Assembly (NCBI GenBank): GCA_964584755.1
Contig: CAZPAV010000005.1
Span: 1 to 64,000, forward strand
Reading direction: 5' to 3'
DNA length: 64,000 nt
From: CAZPAV01 sp964584755
GTDB lineage: Bacteria; Actinomycetota; Acidimicrobiia; Spongiisociales; UBA5794
The translations under genes and the position numbers were made by a program. A model generated the notes under the pieces. It was not told the origin of the DNA. It did no database searches and saw nothing but the letters and a program-made list of their open reading frames with translations. Below, piece by piece: positions 1 through 8,113 of the stretch (position 1 is its first letter; each line of letters opens with the position of its first letter).

Positions 1-1
1 C

Positions 2-406
2 CCCCCCCGCCCCGGGTGCGGCGGGGCTGCTCCGGCCCGTGCCCCGCTGGCGTGGACCGGGCCGGGCCGACCGGTGCGCCGCGGCCCCGCGGGCCCGTTC
101 CCGGAGCCGGTCGGGCCCCGCTGGGCCGAGCTCCGGCCGCCCCGTCACGGCTGTCGGGCCTTCGCCGCCCCGCTCGACGAGGAATGGGCCGGACTCGTCG
201 TGAGGATCCGAGAGGACGGCGCCGAGCGCATCATCGGGGTCTCCGAGCTGGCACCACACCTCGAGGCCCTCGCCCTCGCCGCGGGAGCCGTCACCGTCGC
301 CCGAGGCGCGTACCGGCCGGGCCTCCACCGGCCCGCCGACGCCGCGGACGCGTTCCTCGCCGCGGCGCTCGACGCGGGTCTCGACGTGGCGACGTACCGC
401 TCCTGA
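2..406 (+). CDS. Hypothetical protein, 5' end cut off by the window edge
   Basis: The frame is open from the left edge to a TGA at 404-406 and can be read either as a C-terminal fragment or from an internal GTG at 74. The first 50 or so residues are Pro/Arg/Gly/Ala-rich and look low-complexity. The last 75 residues look like real protein, with a short beta-strand-like segment GLVVRIREDG, then alternating helix-like Ala/Leu stretches ending in TYRS. I recognise no family. It converges on the DUF3566 gene with only 7 bases between the stops. It could also be noise at a contig end, because the first 16 bases are almost pure C. Confidence 0.35.
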   Translation, partial: PPRPGCGGAAPARAPLAWTGPGRPVRRGPAGPFPEPVGPRWAELRPPRHGCRAFAAPLDEEWAGLVVRIREDGAERIIGVSELAPHLEALALAAGAVTVARGAYRPGLHRPADAADAFLAAALDAGLDVATYRS

Positions 407-413
407 GGCGCCC

Positions 414-890
414 TCAGTCCCCGACGGCCGTCGGAAGCGGTCCCGTCGCCGGCACGGCAGGTTCGGTTCCGGCTCCGGTTCCGTTCGACACCGGTCGATG
501 CACCGCCGGCCGCACCCGTGTGGGAACCGCGGCGGGGAGATCGAACCGTTCCTCGAGGACGATCACCTCGACCCCTCCGACCACGTCGGAGATGAGGTTG
601 TAGAGCACGGCCGCCAGGGTGACGGACCCGCTGAAGAGGATGGTGGAGATGACCGCGACGAGCACCACGATGCGGAAGTACAGGGCACCGTCGGGGGTGA
701 ACGTCAGCGTGAGGTTGGCCGCCAGCTCGGAGAGCCGCTCCGGGATCCCCCGCTGCACGAGGATCGACCACATGACCCACGTCCCGAGCACGAAGAGGAG
801 TGACGCGATCGCGTCGAACACCAGGGAGACCTTCAACACGGTCCAGGGATCGATCTTGCGGATGACCCTCCGCACCCGTCGCACGGCCAT
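414..890 (-). CDS. DUF3566 transmembrane protein downstream of gyrA
   Basis: 158 residues from an ATG preceded by GGAGGCAGTC, a good ribosome binding site. Visible: a basic N-terminus (MAVRRVRRVIRKIDPWTVLK), a first membrane helix around residues 22-45, a loop, a second helix around 75-100, and the segment LYNLISDVVGGVEVIVLEE that is typical of DUF3566 proteins. The family sits directly after gyrA in many actinobacteria (for example the Rv0007 position in Mycobacterium). Its function is unknown. The C-terminal 35 residues are Pro/Ala/Thr-rich and probably disordered. It lies 74 bases after gyrA on the same strand, so it is probably the last gene of the gyrase transcript. Confidence 0.8.
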   Translation of the reverse strand: MAVRRVRRVIRKIDPWTVLKVSLVFDAIASLLFVLGTWVMWSILVQRGIPERLSELAANLTLTFTPDGALYFRIVVLVAVISTILFSGSVTLAAVLYNLISDVVGGVEVIVLEERFDLPAAVPTRVRPAVHRPVSNGTGAGTEPAVPATGPLPTAVGD

Positions 891-964
891 GACTGCCTCC
901 TTCGGGTGCCCGAGTGTACCGCCGAGGTCCGTTATCGAGGTCCCCGGCCTGCGCCGTCGGTGTC

Positions 965-3394
965 TCAACGCTCCTCTGCAGGGACCTTCGCGGCCGCCGA
1001 GAGCTCGGCGCCCGGTTCGAGGTTGATCACCCGCACGCCGGTGGAATCCCTCCGCTGCCGGCTGATCTCCCGCACCGTCTCCCGGATGACGATCCCGTCC
1101 GAGGACGTGATGAAGACCTCGTCGTCCTGTCCCACGTCCACGGCCGCCACCAGCGTGCCGCGGCTCCGTGTGAGCTTCATGGCCTTCACCCCCATGCCGC
1201 CACGCCGCTGCCTGGGGAAATCGTCCATGCGGGTCCGCTTGCCGTACCCCCCCGACGTGAGGAGGAGGACGTCGCCCCCCGGCGCCGCGCACGCCGCCGA
1301 GACCACCTCGTCGCCCTCACGCAGCTTGATCCCACGAACACCCTCGGCCGCCCGCCCCATGGCGCGGACCTCCTCCTGGGGGAAGCGGATGCCCTGGGCG
1401 TTCCTCGTGAACATCATGAGGTCCCCGTCCCCCCCGGTGGCGTGCACCGCGACCACCTCGTCGTCGTCCCTCAGGTTGATGGCCACGAGTACCTGGTTGC
1501 GCGAGTCGTAGTCGGCGAACCGGGTCTTCTTCACCTTGCCGCGGCGGGTGAACATCACGAGGTAGCGATGCGTCTCGTAGTCGCGGGTGTCGATGATCGC
1601 CTCGACCCGCTCGTCGGGTTCCATGGGGAGGACCGACTGCACGAGCACGCCCTTCGCCGTTCGGTCCTTGCGGGGGATCTCGTGGGCGCGGATCCGGTAC
1701 ACCTTGCCCCGGTTCGTGAAGAAGAGGAGATAGGCGTGGGCACTGGTGTGCAGCACGTGGGTGACGACGTCGTCCTCGCGCAATGCGGCTCCGCGCACCC
1801 CGCGTCCGCCTCGTCCTTGCGTCCGGTACGCGCGCGCCAGGACGGACTTCACATACCCGGCCGCCGAGATCGTCACGACGAGCTCCTCGTCGGCGATGAG
1901 GTCCTCGAGGGAGAGGTCGCCCAGGTCGGGGATGATTCGTGAGCGACGCTCGTCACCGAACTTCTCCCGGATCGCGCCGAGCTCCTCCGCCACGATCGCC
2001 CGCCGCCGGCCTTCGTCCGCGAGGATCTCCTCCAGCTCGGCGATGAGCCGCTCCAGCTCGGCGTACTCCTCCCGCAACTTGCCGGTCTCGAGCGCGGTGA
2101 GCCGCCGGAGCGGCATGTCGAGGATGTGGTTCGTCTGGATCTCGGAGAGGTCGAAACGCTCCATCAGGGTCACCCGAGCCGCGGCGACGTCGGCAGAGGA
2201 CCTGATGATCTCGACGACCTCGTCGATGTTGTCGAGCGCCACGAGGAGGCCGGCGACGATGTGGGCGCGGGCACGCGCCTTCTCGAGTCGGTGGCGCGTC
2301 CGTCGCTCGATCACCTCGAGCTGGTGCGCGATGTAGGCGTGGACCATCTGCGCCAGGTTGAGCGTCCGCGGCACGCCGTCGACGAGCGCCACCTGATTGA
2401 CACCGAAGCTCTCCTCGAGCTGGGTGTACTTGAAGAGCTGGTTGAGGACCACTTGCGGATTGGCGTCGCGCTTCAACTCGATCACCAACCGGGTTCCGTC
2501 GCGGTCCGACTCGTCGCGCAGGTCCGCGATCCCCGTGATGGTCTTCGCCCGGACGAGGTCGGCGGTCTTCTCCATGATGCGATCCCGTGACACCTGATAC
2601 GGGATCTCGGTGACGACGATCGCCATTCGCCCGCGTCTCATCTCCACGACGTCGGTCACGGCGCGCATTCGGATGGAGCCGCGTCCGGTGGCCAGCGCGG
2701 CCTTGATCCCCGCGGTCCCCACGATGTAGGCCCCGGTGGGGAAGTCCGGCCCCTGGACGAACCGCGCCAGGTCGTCGACCGTGGCGTCGGGATGATCCAG
2801 GGCGTACAGCACCGCCTCGACCACCTCGCCCAGGTTGTGCGGCGGGATGTTCGTCGCCATTCCCACCGCGATCCCCGTCGAGCCGTTGACGAGGAGGTTC
2901 GGAAACCGGGCCGGGAGGACCGCGGGCTCCTGCCGCTCCCCCGAGTAGTTGTCCACGAAGTCGACGGTGCTCTCGTCGATGCCCTCCATCATGTGGGCGG
3001 CGATGGGTGCCAGGCGGGCCTCCGTGTACCGCATGGCGGCCGGAGGATCGTCGACGGTCCCGAAGTTCCCCTGAGGCTCGACGAGCGGGTAGCGCGAGGC
3101 GAAGTCCTGACCAAGCCGCACCAGCGAGTCGTACACCGCCTCCGGCGAGTGTGGATGGAACCAGCCGACGACGTCGCCGACGACCCGGGCGCACTTCCGG
3201 AATGGTGTACCCGGGCGGATCCCGGCGTCGTGCATGGCGAAGAGGATCCTCCGATGCACCGGCTTCAACCCGTCGCGCACGTCGGGGAGCGCCCGTGACA
3301 CGATGACGGACATCGCGTACTCCAGGAAGGACTCCTGCATCTCCCGTTCGATGTCGATGGGTTCGACCTGATCCCTGGGTTCTCGTTCCGGCAT
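965..3394 (-). CDS. gyrA: DNA gyrase subunit A
   Basis: 809 residues, the usual GyrA length. GyrA is the breakage-reunion subunit of the A2B2 gyrase that introduces negative supercoils. The catalytic tyrosine is Tyr123 in AAMRYTEARL. A GyrA box variant (QGRGGRG, residues 526-532) at the head of the C-terminal beta-pinwheel supports GyrA rather than ParC, and the C-terminal blades repeat the expected Arg/Lys-Gly-rich turns. The quinolone-determining region is unusual: HPHSPEAVYD (residues 80-89) replaces the common HPHGDxAVYD, and one glycine is missing before DDPPAAMRYTE. The gene follows gyrB by 21 bases on the same strand and is presumably cotranscribed with it. Confidence 0.97.
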   Translation of the reverse strand: MPEREPRDQVEPIDIEREMQESFLEYAMSVIVSRALPDVRDGLKPVHRRILFAMHDAGIRPGTPFRKCARVVGDVVGWFHPHSPEAVYDSLVRLGQDFASRYPLVEPQGNFGTVDDPPAAMRYTEARLAPIAAHMMEGIDESTVDFVDNYSGERQEPAVLPARFPNLLVNGSTGIAVGMATNIPPHNLGEVVEAVLYALDHPDATVDDLARFVQGPDFPTGAYIVGTAGIKAALATGRGSIRMRAVTDVVEMRRGRMAIVVTEIPYQVSRDRIMEKTADLVRAKTITGIADLRDESDRDGTRLVIELKRDANPQVVLNQLFKYTQLEESFGVNQVALVDGVPRTLNLAQMVHAYIAHQLEVIERRTRHRLEKARARAHIVAGLLVALDNIDEVVEIIRSSADVAAARVTLMERFDLSEIQTNHILDMPLRRLTALETGKLREEYAELERLIAELEEILADEGRRRAIVAEELGAIREKFGDERRSRIIPDLGDLSLEDLIADEELVVTISAAGYVKSVLARAYRTQGRGGRGVRGAALREDDVVTHVLHTSAHAYLLFFTNRGKVYRIRAHEIPRKDRTAKGVLVQSVLPMEPDERVEAIIDTRDYETHRYLVMFTRRGKVKKTRFADYDSRNQVLVAINLRDDDEVVAVHATGGDGDLMMFTRNAQGIRFPQEEVRAMGRAAEGVRGIKLREGDEVVSAACAAPGGDVLLLTSGGYGKRTRMDDFPRQRRGGMGVKAMKLTRSRGTLVAAVDVGQDDEVFITSSDGIVIRETVREISRQRRDSTGVRVINLEPGAELSAAAKVPAEER

Positions 3395-3415
3395 GGTCCT
3401 CGCTCGGGCTGGTGG

Positions 3416-5341
3416 TCAGAAATCCAGGAAGCGCACGTCCTTGGCGTTCTGCTGGATGAAGGTACGCCGGGCCTCGACGTCGGTGCCCATGAGGGTGGCG
3501 AATGTCTCCTCGGCGGCGAGCTCGTCGTCGAGTCGGACCTGCAGCAGGGCGCGTCGTTCCGGATCCATCGTCGTCTCCCAGAGCTGCTCGGCGTTCATCT
3601 CACCGAGGCCCTTGAAACGCTGGATGTTCACCCGTCTCCCGTCGAGCTCCGTCTTCACCGCCTCGAGGTCGGCGTCGTCCCGAACCCACCGGGTCTTCGT
3701 ACCCACCTTGACGCTGTAGAGGGGAGGCTGGGCGATGTAGATGTAGCCGGCATCGATGAGGGGGACCATCTGCCGGAAGAAGAAGGTGAGGAGGAGGGTG
3801 CGAATGTGCGCACCGTCGACGTCGGCGTCGGTGAGGATGACGACCTTGTGATACCGGGCCTTGGTGAGGTTGAAGTCGTCCCCGATCCCGGTTCCGATCG
3901 CCGTGATGAGGGACTGGATCTCGTTGTTCTGGAGGACCCGCGCCAGCCGGTTCTTCTCCACGTTGATGATCTTCCCCCGAATGGGCAGGATCGCCTGGAA
4001 CTCGCTGTTGCGCGCCTGCTTGGCCGATCCACCGGCGGAGTCGCCCTCGACGATGAAGAGCTCCGAGCGTTCCGGGTCCTTCGAGGAGCAATCCGAGAGC
4101 TTCCCCGGGAGCCCCGAGGACTCGAGGAGGCTCTTGCGCCTCGTGAGGTCCCGGGCCTGGCGGGCGGCGTGGCGAGCCCGCGCCGCGCTCAGCGCCTTCT
4201 CGGCGATGCGACGGCCCTCGCCCGGGTTCCGCTCGAGCCACTCCGGGATCCGCTGATTCAGCGCCTTCTCGACGAACGAACGCACCTCGGTGTTCCCCAG
4301 CTTCGTCTTCGTCTGTCCCTCGAACTGAGGGTGGCGAACCTTCGCCGAGACGACGGCGGTCAGGCCCTCCCGCACGTCCTCCCCGAGGAGGTTCGCGTCC
4401 TTCTCCTTGAGGACGTTCCGTCCTCGCGCGAAGTCGTTGATGGCCCTCGTGAGCGCCTTGCGGAACCCTTCCTCGTGCGTACCACCCTCGTGGGTGTTGA
4501 TGTTGTTGGCGAAGGAGAGGATCGTCTCGTTGTACCCCGCCGTCCACTGCATCGCCACCGCGATCTCGGCGTCCTCCCCCTTCTCGTCGAAGGACGCGAC
4601 CTGGGCATGGATGGGTTCACGACTGGCGTTGAGGTGGCGCACGAAGTCGACGAGGCCCCCCGTGTAGCGGAACCGCTCCTCGACGGGTTCCTCACCCCGC
4701 TCGTCGCGGAATCGGATCTCGAGCCCCTTGTTGAGGAACGCCATCTCCCGGAGCCGACTCGTCACGGTCTTCGCCGCGTACTCCACTCCCTCCACGAAGA
4801 CGTCCGGGTCCGGCCAGAACGTGATCTGGGTGCCGCTCCGCTTGGCCGCCTTGCCCTTCCGCAACGGCGCGAGGGGCTTCCCGTACTCGAACGACTGCTC
4901 CCAGTGGAACCCGTCGCGGATGACCTCGATGTCGAGACGTCGCGACAGGGCGTTCACCACCGAGACGCCGACGCCGTGCAGGCCCCCGGAGACCGTGTAG
5001 GCACCCGAGTCGAACTTGCCTCCGGCATGGAGGGTGGTCAGCACGGTCGTCAAGGCCGGGAGCCTGGTCTTGGGGTGACGGTCGACCGGGATACCTCGAC
5101 CGTTGTCCCGCACCCGCACCCCCCCGTCGGCTCGCAGGGTCACCTCGATCCTCGTGCAGAACCCCGCCATCGCCTCGTCCACGGCGTTGTCGACGACCTC
5201 CCAGATGAGGTGGTGGAGGCCGCGCGGTCCGGTCGAGCCGATGTACATGGCGGGGCGGCGGCGCACCGCTTCGAGCCCTTCGAGAACGGTGATGTCCTTC
5301 GCCTCGTAGGACGCGTTCGCGGCGCGTTCTCTCTTGCTCAC
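3416..5341 (-). CDS. gyrB: DNA gyrase subunit B
   Basis: 641 residues from a GTG at 5341 with AAGGAG four bases upstream. The frame remains open further upstream, but the family N-terminus (SYEAKDITVLEGLEAVRRRP) sets this start. Domains in order: GHKL ATPase (VVDNAVDEAMAG around residue 50, and the GGLHGVGVSVVNALS lid motif), transducer domain, and TOPRIM with EGDSAGGSAKQARN and the metal-binding DADVDGAHI, then the C-terminal tail ending in KDVRFLDF. It provides ATP-driven strand passage with GyrA. It is upstream of gyrA and downstream of recF/DUF721, the standard order. No insertion or truncation was seen. Confidence 0.97.
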   Translation of the reverse strand: MSKRERAANASYEAKDITVLEGLEAVRRRPAMYIGSTGPRGLHHLIWEVVDNAVDEAMAGFCTRIEVTLRADGGVRVRDNGRGIPVDRHPKTRLPALTTVLTTLHAGGKFDSGAYTVSGGLHGVGVSVVNALSRRLDIEVIRDGFHWEQSFEYGKPLAPLRKGKAAKRSGTQITFWPDPDVFVEGVEYAAKTVTSRLREMAFLNKGLEIRFRDERGEEPVEERFRYTGGLVDFVRHLNASREPIHAQVASFDEKGEDAEIAVAMQWTAGYNETILSFANNINTHEGGTHEEGFRKALTRAINDFARGRNVLKEKDANLLGEDVREGLTAVVSAKVRHPQFEGQTKTKLGNTEVRSFVEKALNQRIPEWLERNPGEGRRIAEKALSAARARHAARQARDLTRRKSLLESSGLPGKLSDCSSKDPERSELFIVEGDSAGGSAKQARNSEFQAILPIRGKIINVEKNRLARVLQNNEIQSLITAIGTGIGDDFNLTKARYHKVVILTDADVDGAHIRTLLLTFFFRQMVPLIDAGYIYIAQPPLYSVKVGTKTRWVRDDADLEAVKTELDGRRVNIQRFKGLGEMNAEQLWETTMDPERRALLQVRLDDELAAEETFATLMGTDVEARRTFIQQNAKDVRFLDF

Positions 5342-5397
5342 AAGGCTCCTTCGAGTCGCCGTCGCGGCGGGAAGCGGGTACGCCGGGCGTACGCCGA

Positions 5398-5430
5398 AGT
5401 ATACCGTCGCGGCGGTCGAATCCCCGTCAA
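5398..5430 (-). promoter_or_regulatory. Possible gyrB promoter
   Basis: On the minus strand a TATACT -10 element lies at 5403-5398, 57 bases before the gyrB GTG. The best -35 match, TTGACG, is at 5430-5425 and overlaps the DUF721 stop codon. The spacer is 21 bases, longer than the usual 17, so either the -35 is not used or this is a weak or activator-dependent promoter. Confidence 0.35.
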
Positions 5431-5759
5431 CCCTTCCCCTCCTCCCAGCCGTCCCGGGCCACGCGAACATGCACCGCGTGCACGAGGTCGGACCCCAGAC
5501 GCTCCCCGATCCGGCGCACGAGCGCCGGGACCTCGTACCGGAGGAGCGCGGCCTCCGGACCCGACCGCACCTCCACCACCAGGACACCATCTCGCAGCAC
5601 CACCGGTCGTACCGCCGCCCACCGTTCCCCCGCGATGTCCCGCCACGCCGAGAAGAGGCTTCCCGCCCGCAGGTTCATCCCACGTGCCGCCTGCTCCAGC
5701 ACGGCGGCGAGGACCTCCCCGATCGGTGTCGGTTCTCGCGATCCTTCCCCGGGCCTCAT
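5427..5759 (-). CDS. DUF721 (DciA-like) protein
   Basis: 110 residues, starting at the ATG of an ATGA overlap with the recF stop, which implies translational coupling. A longer frame starts 27 bases upstream inside recF, but the overlap start is preferred. The core IGEVLAAVLEQAARGMN...LFSAWRDIAGERWAAVRPVVLRDGVLVVEVRSGPEAALLRY has the pattern of DUF721/DciA: an N-terminal helix, the W..I.G...A..t.p....g.L.V.V...aW motif, then a helix and strand. DciA-type proteins recruit the replicative helicase in bacteria lacking DnaC/DnaI. Between recF and gyrB this gene corresponds to Rv0004 of Mycobacterium. The helicase-loader role is inferred from the family. Confidence 0.85.
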   Translation of the reverse strand: MRPGEGSREPTPIGEVLAAVLEQAARGMNLRAGSLFSAWRDIAGERWAAVRPVVLRDGVLVVEVRSGPEAALLRYEVPALVRRIGERLGSDLVHAVHVRVARDGWEEGKG

Positions 5760-6835
5760 CGCACGCTCCCTCCCTCCACGCTCCACCGCCGTCCTTCGAG
5801 AGGAACCCCATCGTCGCGCGTGGTGGTGACGAGAACCTGGCCGGTCGGCAGTTCGCGTACGACCCTCCTCACCCTTCCCGGGTCGAGTTCGGAGAAGACG
5901 TCGTCGAGCAGCAGCACCGGCGTGATCCCTCGCCGTTCGGTGAGCAGACGGTGTCCCGCCAGGCGTAGCGCGAGCGCCGCCGTGCGCTGCTCCCCTCGGC
6001 TCGCCGCGGTGCGAACGGGGCGCCCGTCCAGGAGCAGCGTCGGGTCGTCACGATGAGGCCCGACCGTCGTGGTCCGAACCTCGAGGTCCCGTTTCCGGCG
6101 CCGGGCCAGTGCTCGCCGCAGCGCGACCGCCGGCTCGGCGGTGTCGTCGTCGAGCCAGCCGGGCCGGTACGCCCAGCGGAGTGCCGCCCCACCACCGATG
6201 GCCCCGTACACCTCCTCCGTGACCGATCCCAGCGCCTCGAGGAGGCGCTCCCGTTCCCGGTACACGGCCGCTCCCCCGGTCGCGAGACGCTCGTCCCACA
6301 CCTCGAGCGTCACCGGGTCGGCACGGCCCCCTTCCTGCCGGAGCAGCACGTTCCGCTGCCGCAGTGCCCGGTCGTACTCGGCCTGCACCGCCGCCGCCTC
6401 CGGGTGGAGCGTCGCGGCCAGGTCGTCGAGGTACTCACGCCGGAGCGCCGGTCCGCGCGCGACCACGTCGAGATCGTCGGGCTGGAAGGCCACCATCGGC
6501 ACCGCGGCGAGCACGTCCCGGTGGCGAGGCGGACGCTTGCCGTCGAGCAGCACGCGGCGTCGCCCCTCACGACGGATCTCGATCTCCACCCGCGTCTCCG
6601 CCCCCCGTCCCCGGAATCCCCCCCGCAGGATGGCCGCGTCGGCCCCGACCCGCACGATCGCCTCGTCCGGCGCTCGCCGCAGCGAACGCAACGTCCCCAG
6701 GATCCCGATCGCCTCGAGGACGGTCGTCTTCCCCGCTCCGTTCCCGCCCACCAGGAGGTTCACGCCGGGATCCGGCCGGAACGACAGCTCCTCATAACAG
6801 CGAACGTCGCGTAGTGCGAGCCAGACGAGGAGCAT
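5756..6835 (-). CDS. recF: DNA replication/repair protein RecF
   Basis: 359 residues, normal for RecF. An SMC-like ATPase that loads RecA at gaps with RecO and RecR. Walker A is GGNGAGKT near residues 30-37 after the strand VNLLVGG. The ABC-type signature region contains SRGEQRTAALALRLA, and Walker B is VLLLDDVFSELD near the C-terminus, followed by GQVLVTTT. It lies 10 bases after dnaN on the same strand and overlaps DUF721 by four bases. The start is the ATG of MLLVWLALRDVRCYEEL, which matches the RecF family N-terminus. Confidence 0.95.
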   Translation of the reverse strand: MLLVWLALRDVRCYEELSFRPDPGVNLLVGGNGAGKTTVLEAIGILGTLRSLRRAPDEAIVRVGADAAILRGGFRGRGAETRVEIEIRREGRRRVLLDGKRPPRHRDVLAAVPMVAFQPDDLDVVARGPALRREYLDDLAATLHPEAAAVQAEYDRALRQRNVLLRQEGGRADPVTLEVWDERLATGGAAVYRERERLLEALGSVTEEVYGAIGGGAALRWAYRPGWLDDDTAEPAVALRRALARRRKRDLEVRTTTVGPHRDDPTLLLDGRPVRTAASRGEQRTAALALRLAGHRLLTERRGITPVLLLDDVFSELDPGRVRRVVRELPTGQVLVTTTRDDGVPLEGRRWSVEGGSVR

Positions 6836-6845
6836 GACCCCCGTC

Positions 6846-7925
6846 TCAGAGTCGAACCGGCATTAGGAGGTAGCGAAACCCGTCACCCTCGGTACCCGTG
6901 ACGAGGCCCGGCTTGAGTGGATCCACCGCCTCCAGCACCACGTCCTCCCCCATGACGGCGGCCACGCCGTCGGTGAGGTAGCGCGTGTTGAACGCGATGG
7001 TCATCTCCTCGCCCTGATACTGTCCGTCGAGGTGCTCGGTCTCCTCGCCGACCTCTTGACGAATCACACTGAGTTCGACCCCTCCCTCGTGGAGATGGAG
7101 CCGAACCGGGATGTGATCCTCCGCGACGAGTGCGGCTCGTCCCACGGCCTCGAGGAGCTCCTCCTTCACGAGCTGAAGACGGTTCGGGTACCCGGCGGGC
7201 AGGAGCTGCCGGTAGCTGGGGAAAGAGCTGTCGATGATGCGCGCGGTGAGGCTTCCCCGCTCCGTCCGGAAGGCCGCCTCCCGCTCTCCGAGGGTCATCG
7301 TCAGCTTCCCCGCTCCGATCGTTCGACCAAGTTCGCGCAGCGCCCGATACGGCACGAGACGAGACCGCGTCGCCTCCACTCCCGGAACCTCCCGTACCGC
7401 GAGCCGGTAGGAGTCCGTGGCGACCAGCCGGAAACCCTCACCCTCCCCGTCGAACAGGATCCCGGTCAGGGTGGGCCGGGCCTCGTCGGTGGACGCCGCC
7501 ACCCCCACCTGGGCGAGGGCGTGGACCAGCACTTCCCCGTCGATGTCGAGCGTCTCACCTCCGATCTCCTCGGGGATCGTGGGGAAATCGTCGGCGTTCA
7601 TCTCGCGCAGACGAAAGCGCGGACCGTTCCCGGTGATCTCCACCTCCCCGTCCGCGGCGACGATCGACACCGCTCCCGGGGGCAGCTTCCGCACCGCCTC
7701 CGCGGTGAGCTTGGCGGGCACGACGGTCCTTCCCTCCTCGGTGCTCTCCACCTCGAGGTAGGTGCGGACCGTGACCTCGTTGTCGGTTCCGGTCACGGTA
7801 AGCCGGGAGCCGCGTACCTCACAGAGGAGACCCTGCAGGATCGGCAACGGGGAACGGGTTCCCACGGCCCGCCCGGCACGGGCGAGGACATCGGCGAGGT
7901 CGTCTCGTTCGGCTCGGATACGCAC
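6846..7925 (-). CDS. dnaN: DNA polymerase III beta subunit (sliding clamp)
   Basis: 359 residues. The beta clamp tethers Pol III and other partners to DNA and is loaded by the clamp loader. The sequence shows the three-fold clamp repeat, starting MRIRAERDDLADVLARAGRAVGTRSPLPILQGLL. Domain 2 begins around residue 120, and the C-terminus ends YLLMPVRL, the classic M-P-[MV]-R-[LM] clamp tail that forms part of the partner-binding pocket. It sits between dnaA and recF, separated from dnaA by the candidate replication origin and from recF by 10 bases. The start ATG has the weak upstream sequence AGAAGGACTGTGCGT. Confidence 0.96.
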   Translation of the reverse strand: MRIRAERDDLADVLARAGRAVGTRSPLPILQGLLCEVRGSRLTVTGTDNEVTVRTYLEVESTEEGRTVVPAKLTAEAVRKLPPGAVSIVAADGEVEITGNGPRFRLREMNADDFPTIPEEIGGETLDIDGEVLVHALAQVGVAASTDEARPTLTGILFDGEGEGFRLVATDSYRLAVREVPGVEATRSRLVPYRALRELGRTIGAGKLTMTLGEREAAFRTERGSLTARIIDSSFPSYRQLLPAGYPNRLQLVKEELLEAVGRAALVAEDHIPVRLHLHEGGVELSVIRQEVGEETEHLDGQYQGEEMTIAFNTRYLTDGVAAVMGEDVVLEAVDPLKPGLVTGTEGDGFRYLLMPVRL

Positions 7926-7959
7926 AGTCCTTCTTCCTCTGCTGCTGTCTTAGATGGAT

Positions 7960-8110
7960 GAAGAGAGAAGTAGTAGTGGTAGTAGACGTTGTGGATTGTG
8001 GATGAGTGGGAGGAGGTGTGCAAGGGCACGGGTTCCTCGTCCACAGCCACCGGGGACGAAACCGGAGTTGCACCCAGGCGAACAGGACGAGGGAGCGGGG
8101 CTGTGGACGA
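7960..8110. other. Candidate oriC unwinding region (DnaA boxes plus DnaA-trio-like repeats)
   Basis: This is the core of the 188-base dnaN-dnaA gap. Five TAG-type triplets (TAG TAG TGG TAG TAG) occupy 7971-7985. The three bases ACG follow, then two overlapping DnaA-box-like nonamers TGTGGATTG (7990-7998) and TGTGGATGA (7997-8005). Two further boxes, TCGTCCACA (8037-8045) and its reverse TGTGGACGA (8102-8110), face each other. The best boxes match TT[A/G]TCCACA at 8 of 9 positions. Triplet repeats abutting a DnaA box through a short spacer is the published layout of the bacterial basal unwinding system. Function is inferred from layout and position. Confidence 0.7.
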
Positions 8111-8113
8111 GGG

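Noticed and set aside
16..603. Long Arg-rich open frames overlapping the first genes
   Set aside because: High GC keeps off-frame translations open. The Arg/Pro-rich composition and overlap with the better-supported frame at 2-406 and the DUF3566 gene mark them as shadows.
3806..5968. 720-residue open frame antisense to gyrB
   Set aside because: It lies exactly opposite gyrB and DUF721, and its translation mirrors their codons with no recognisable domain.
7971..7985. Triplet run as a simple microsatellite
   Set aside because: Only five units, one of them TGG, and placed at a fixed distance from DnaA boxes, so origin function explains it better than slippage.
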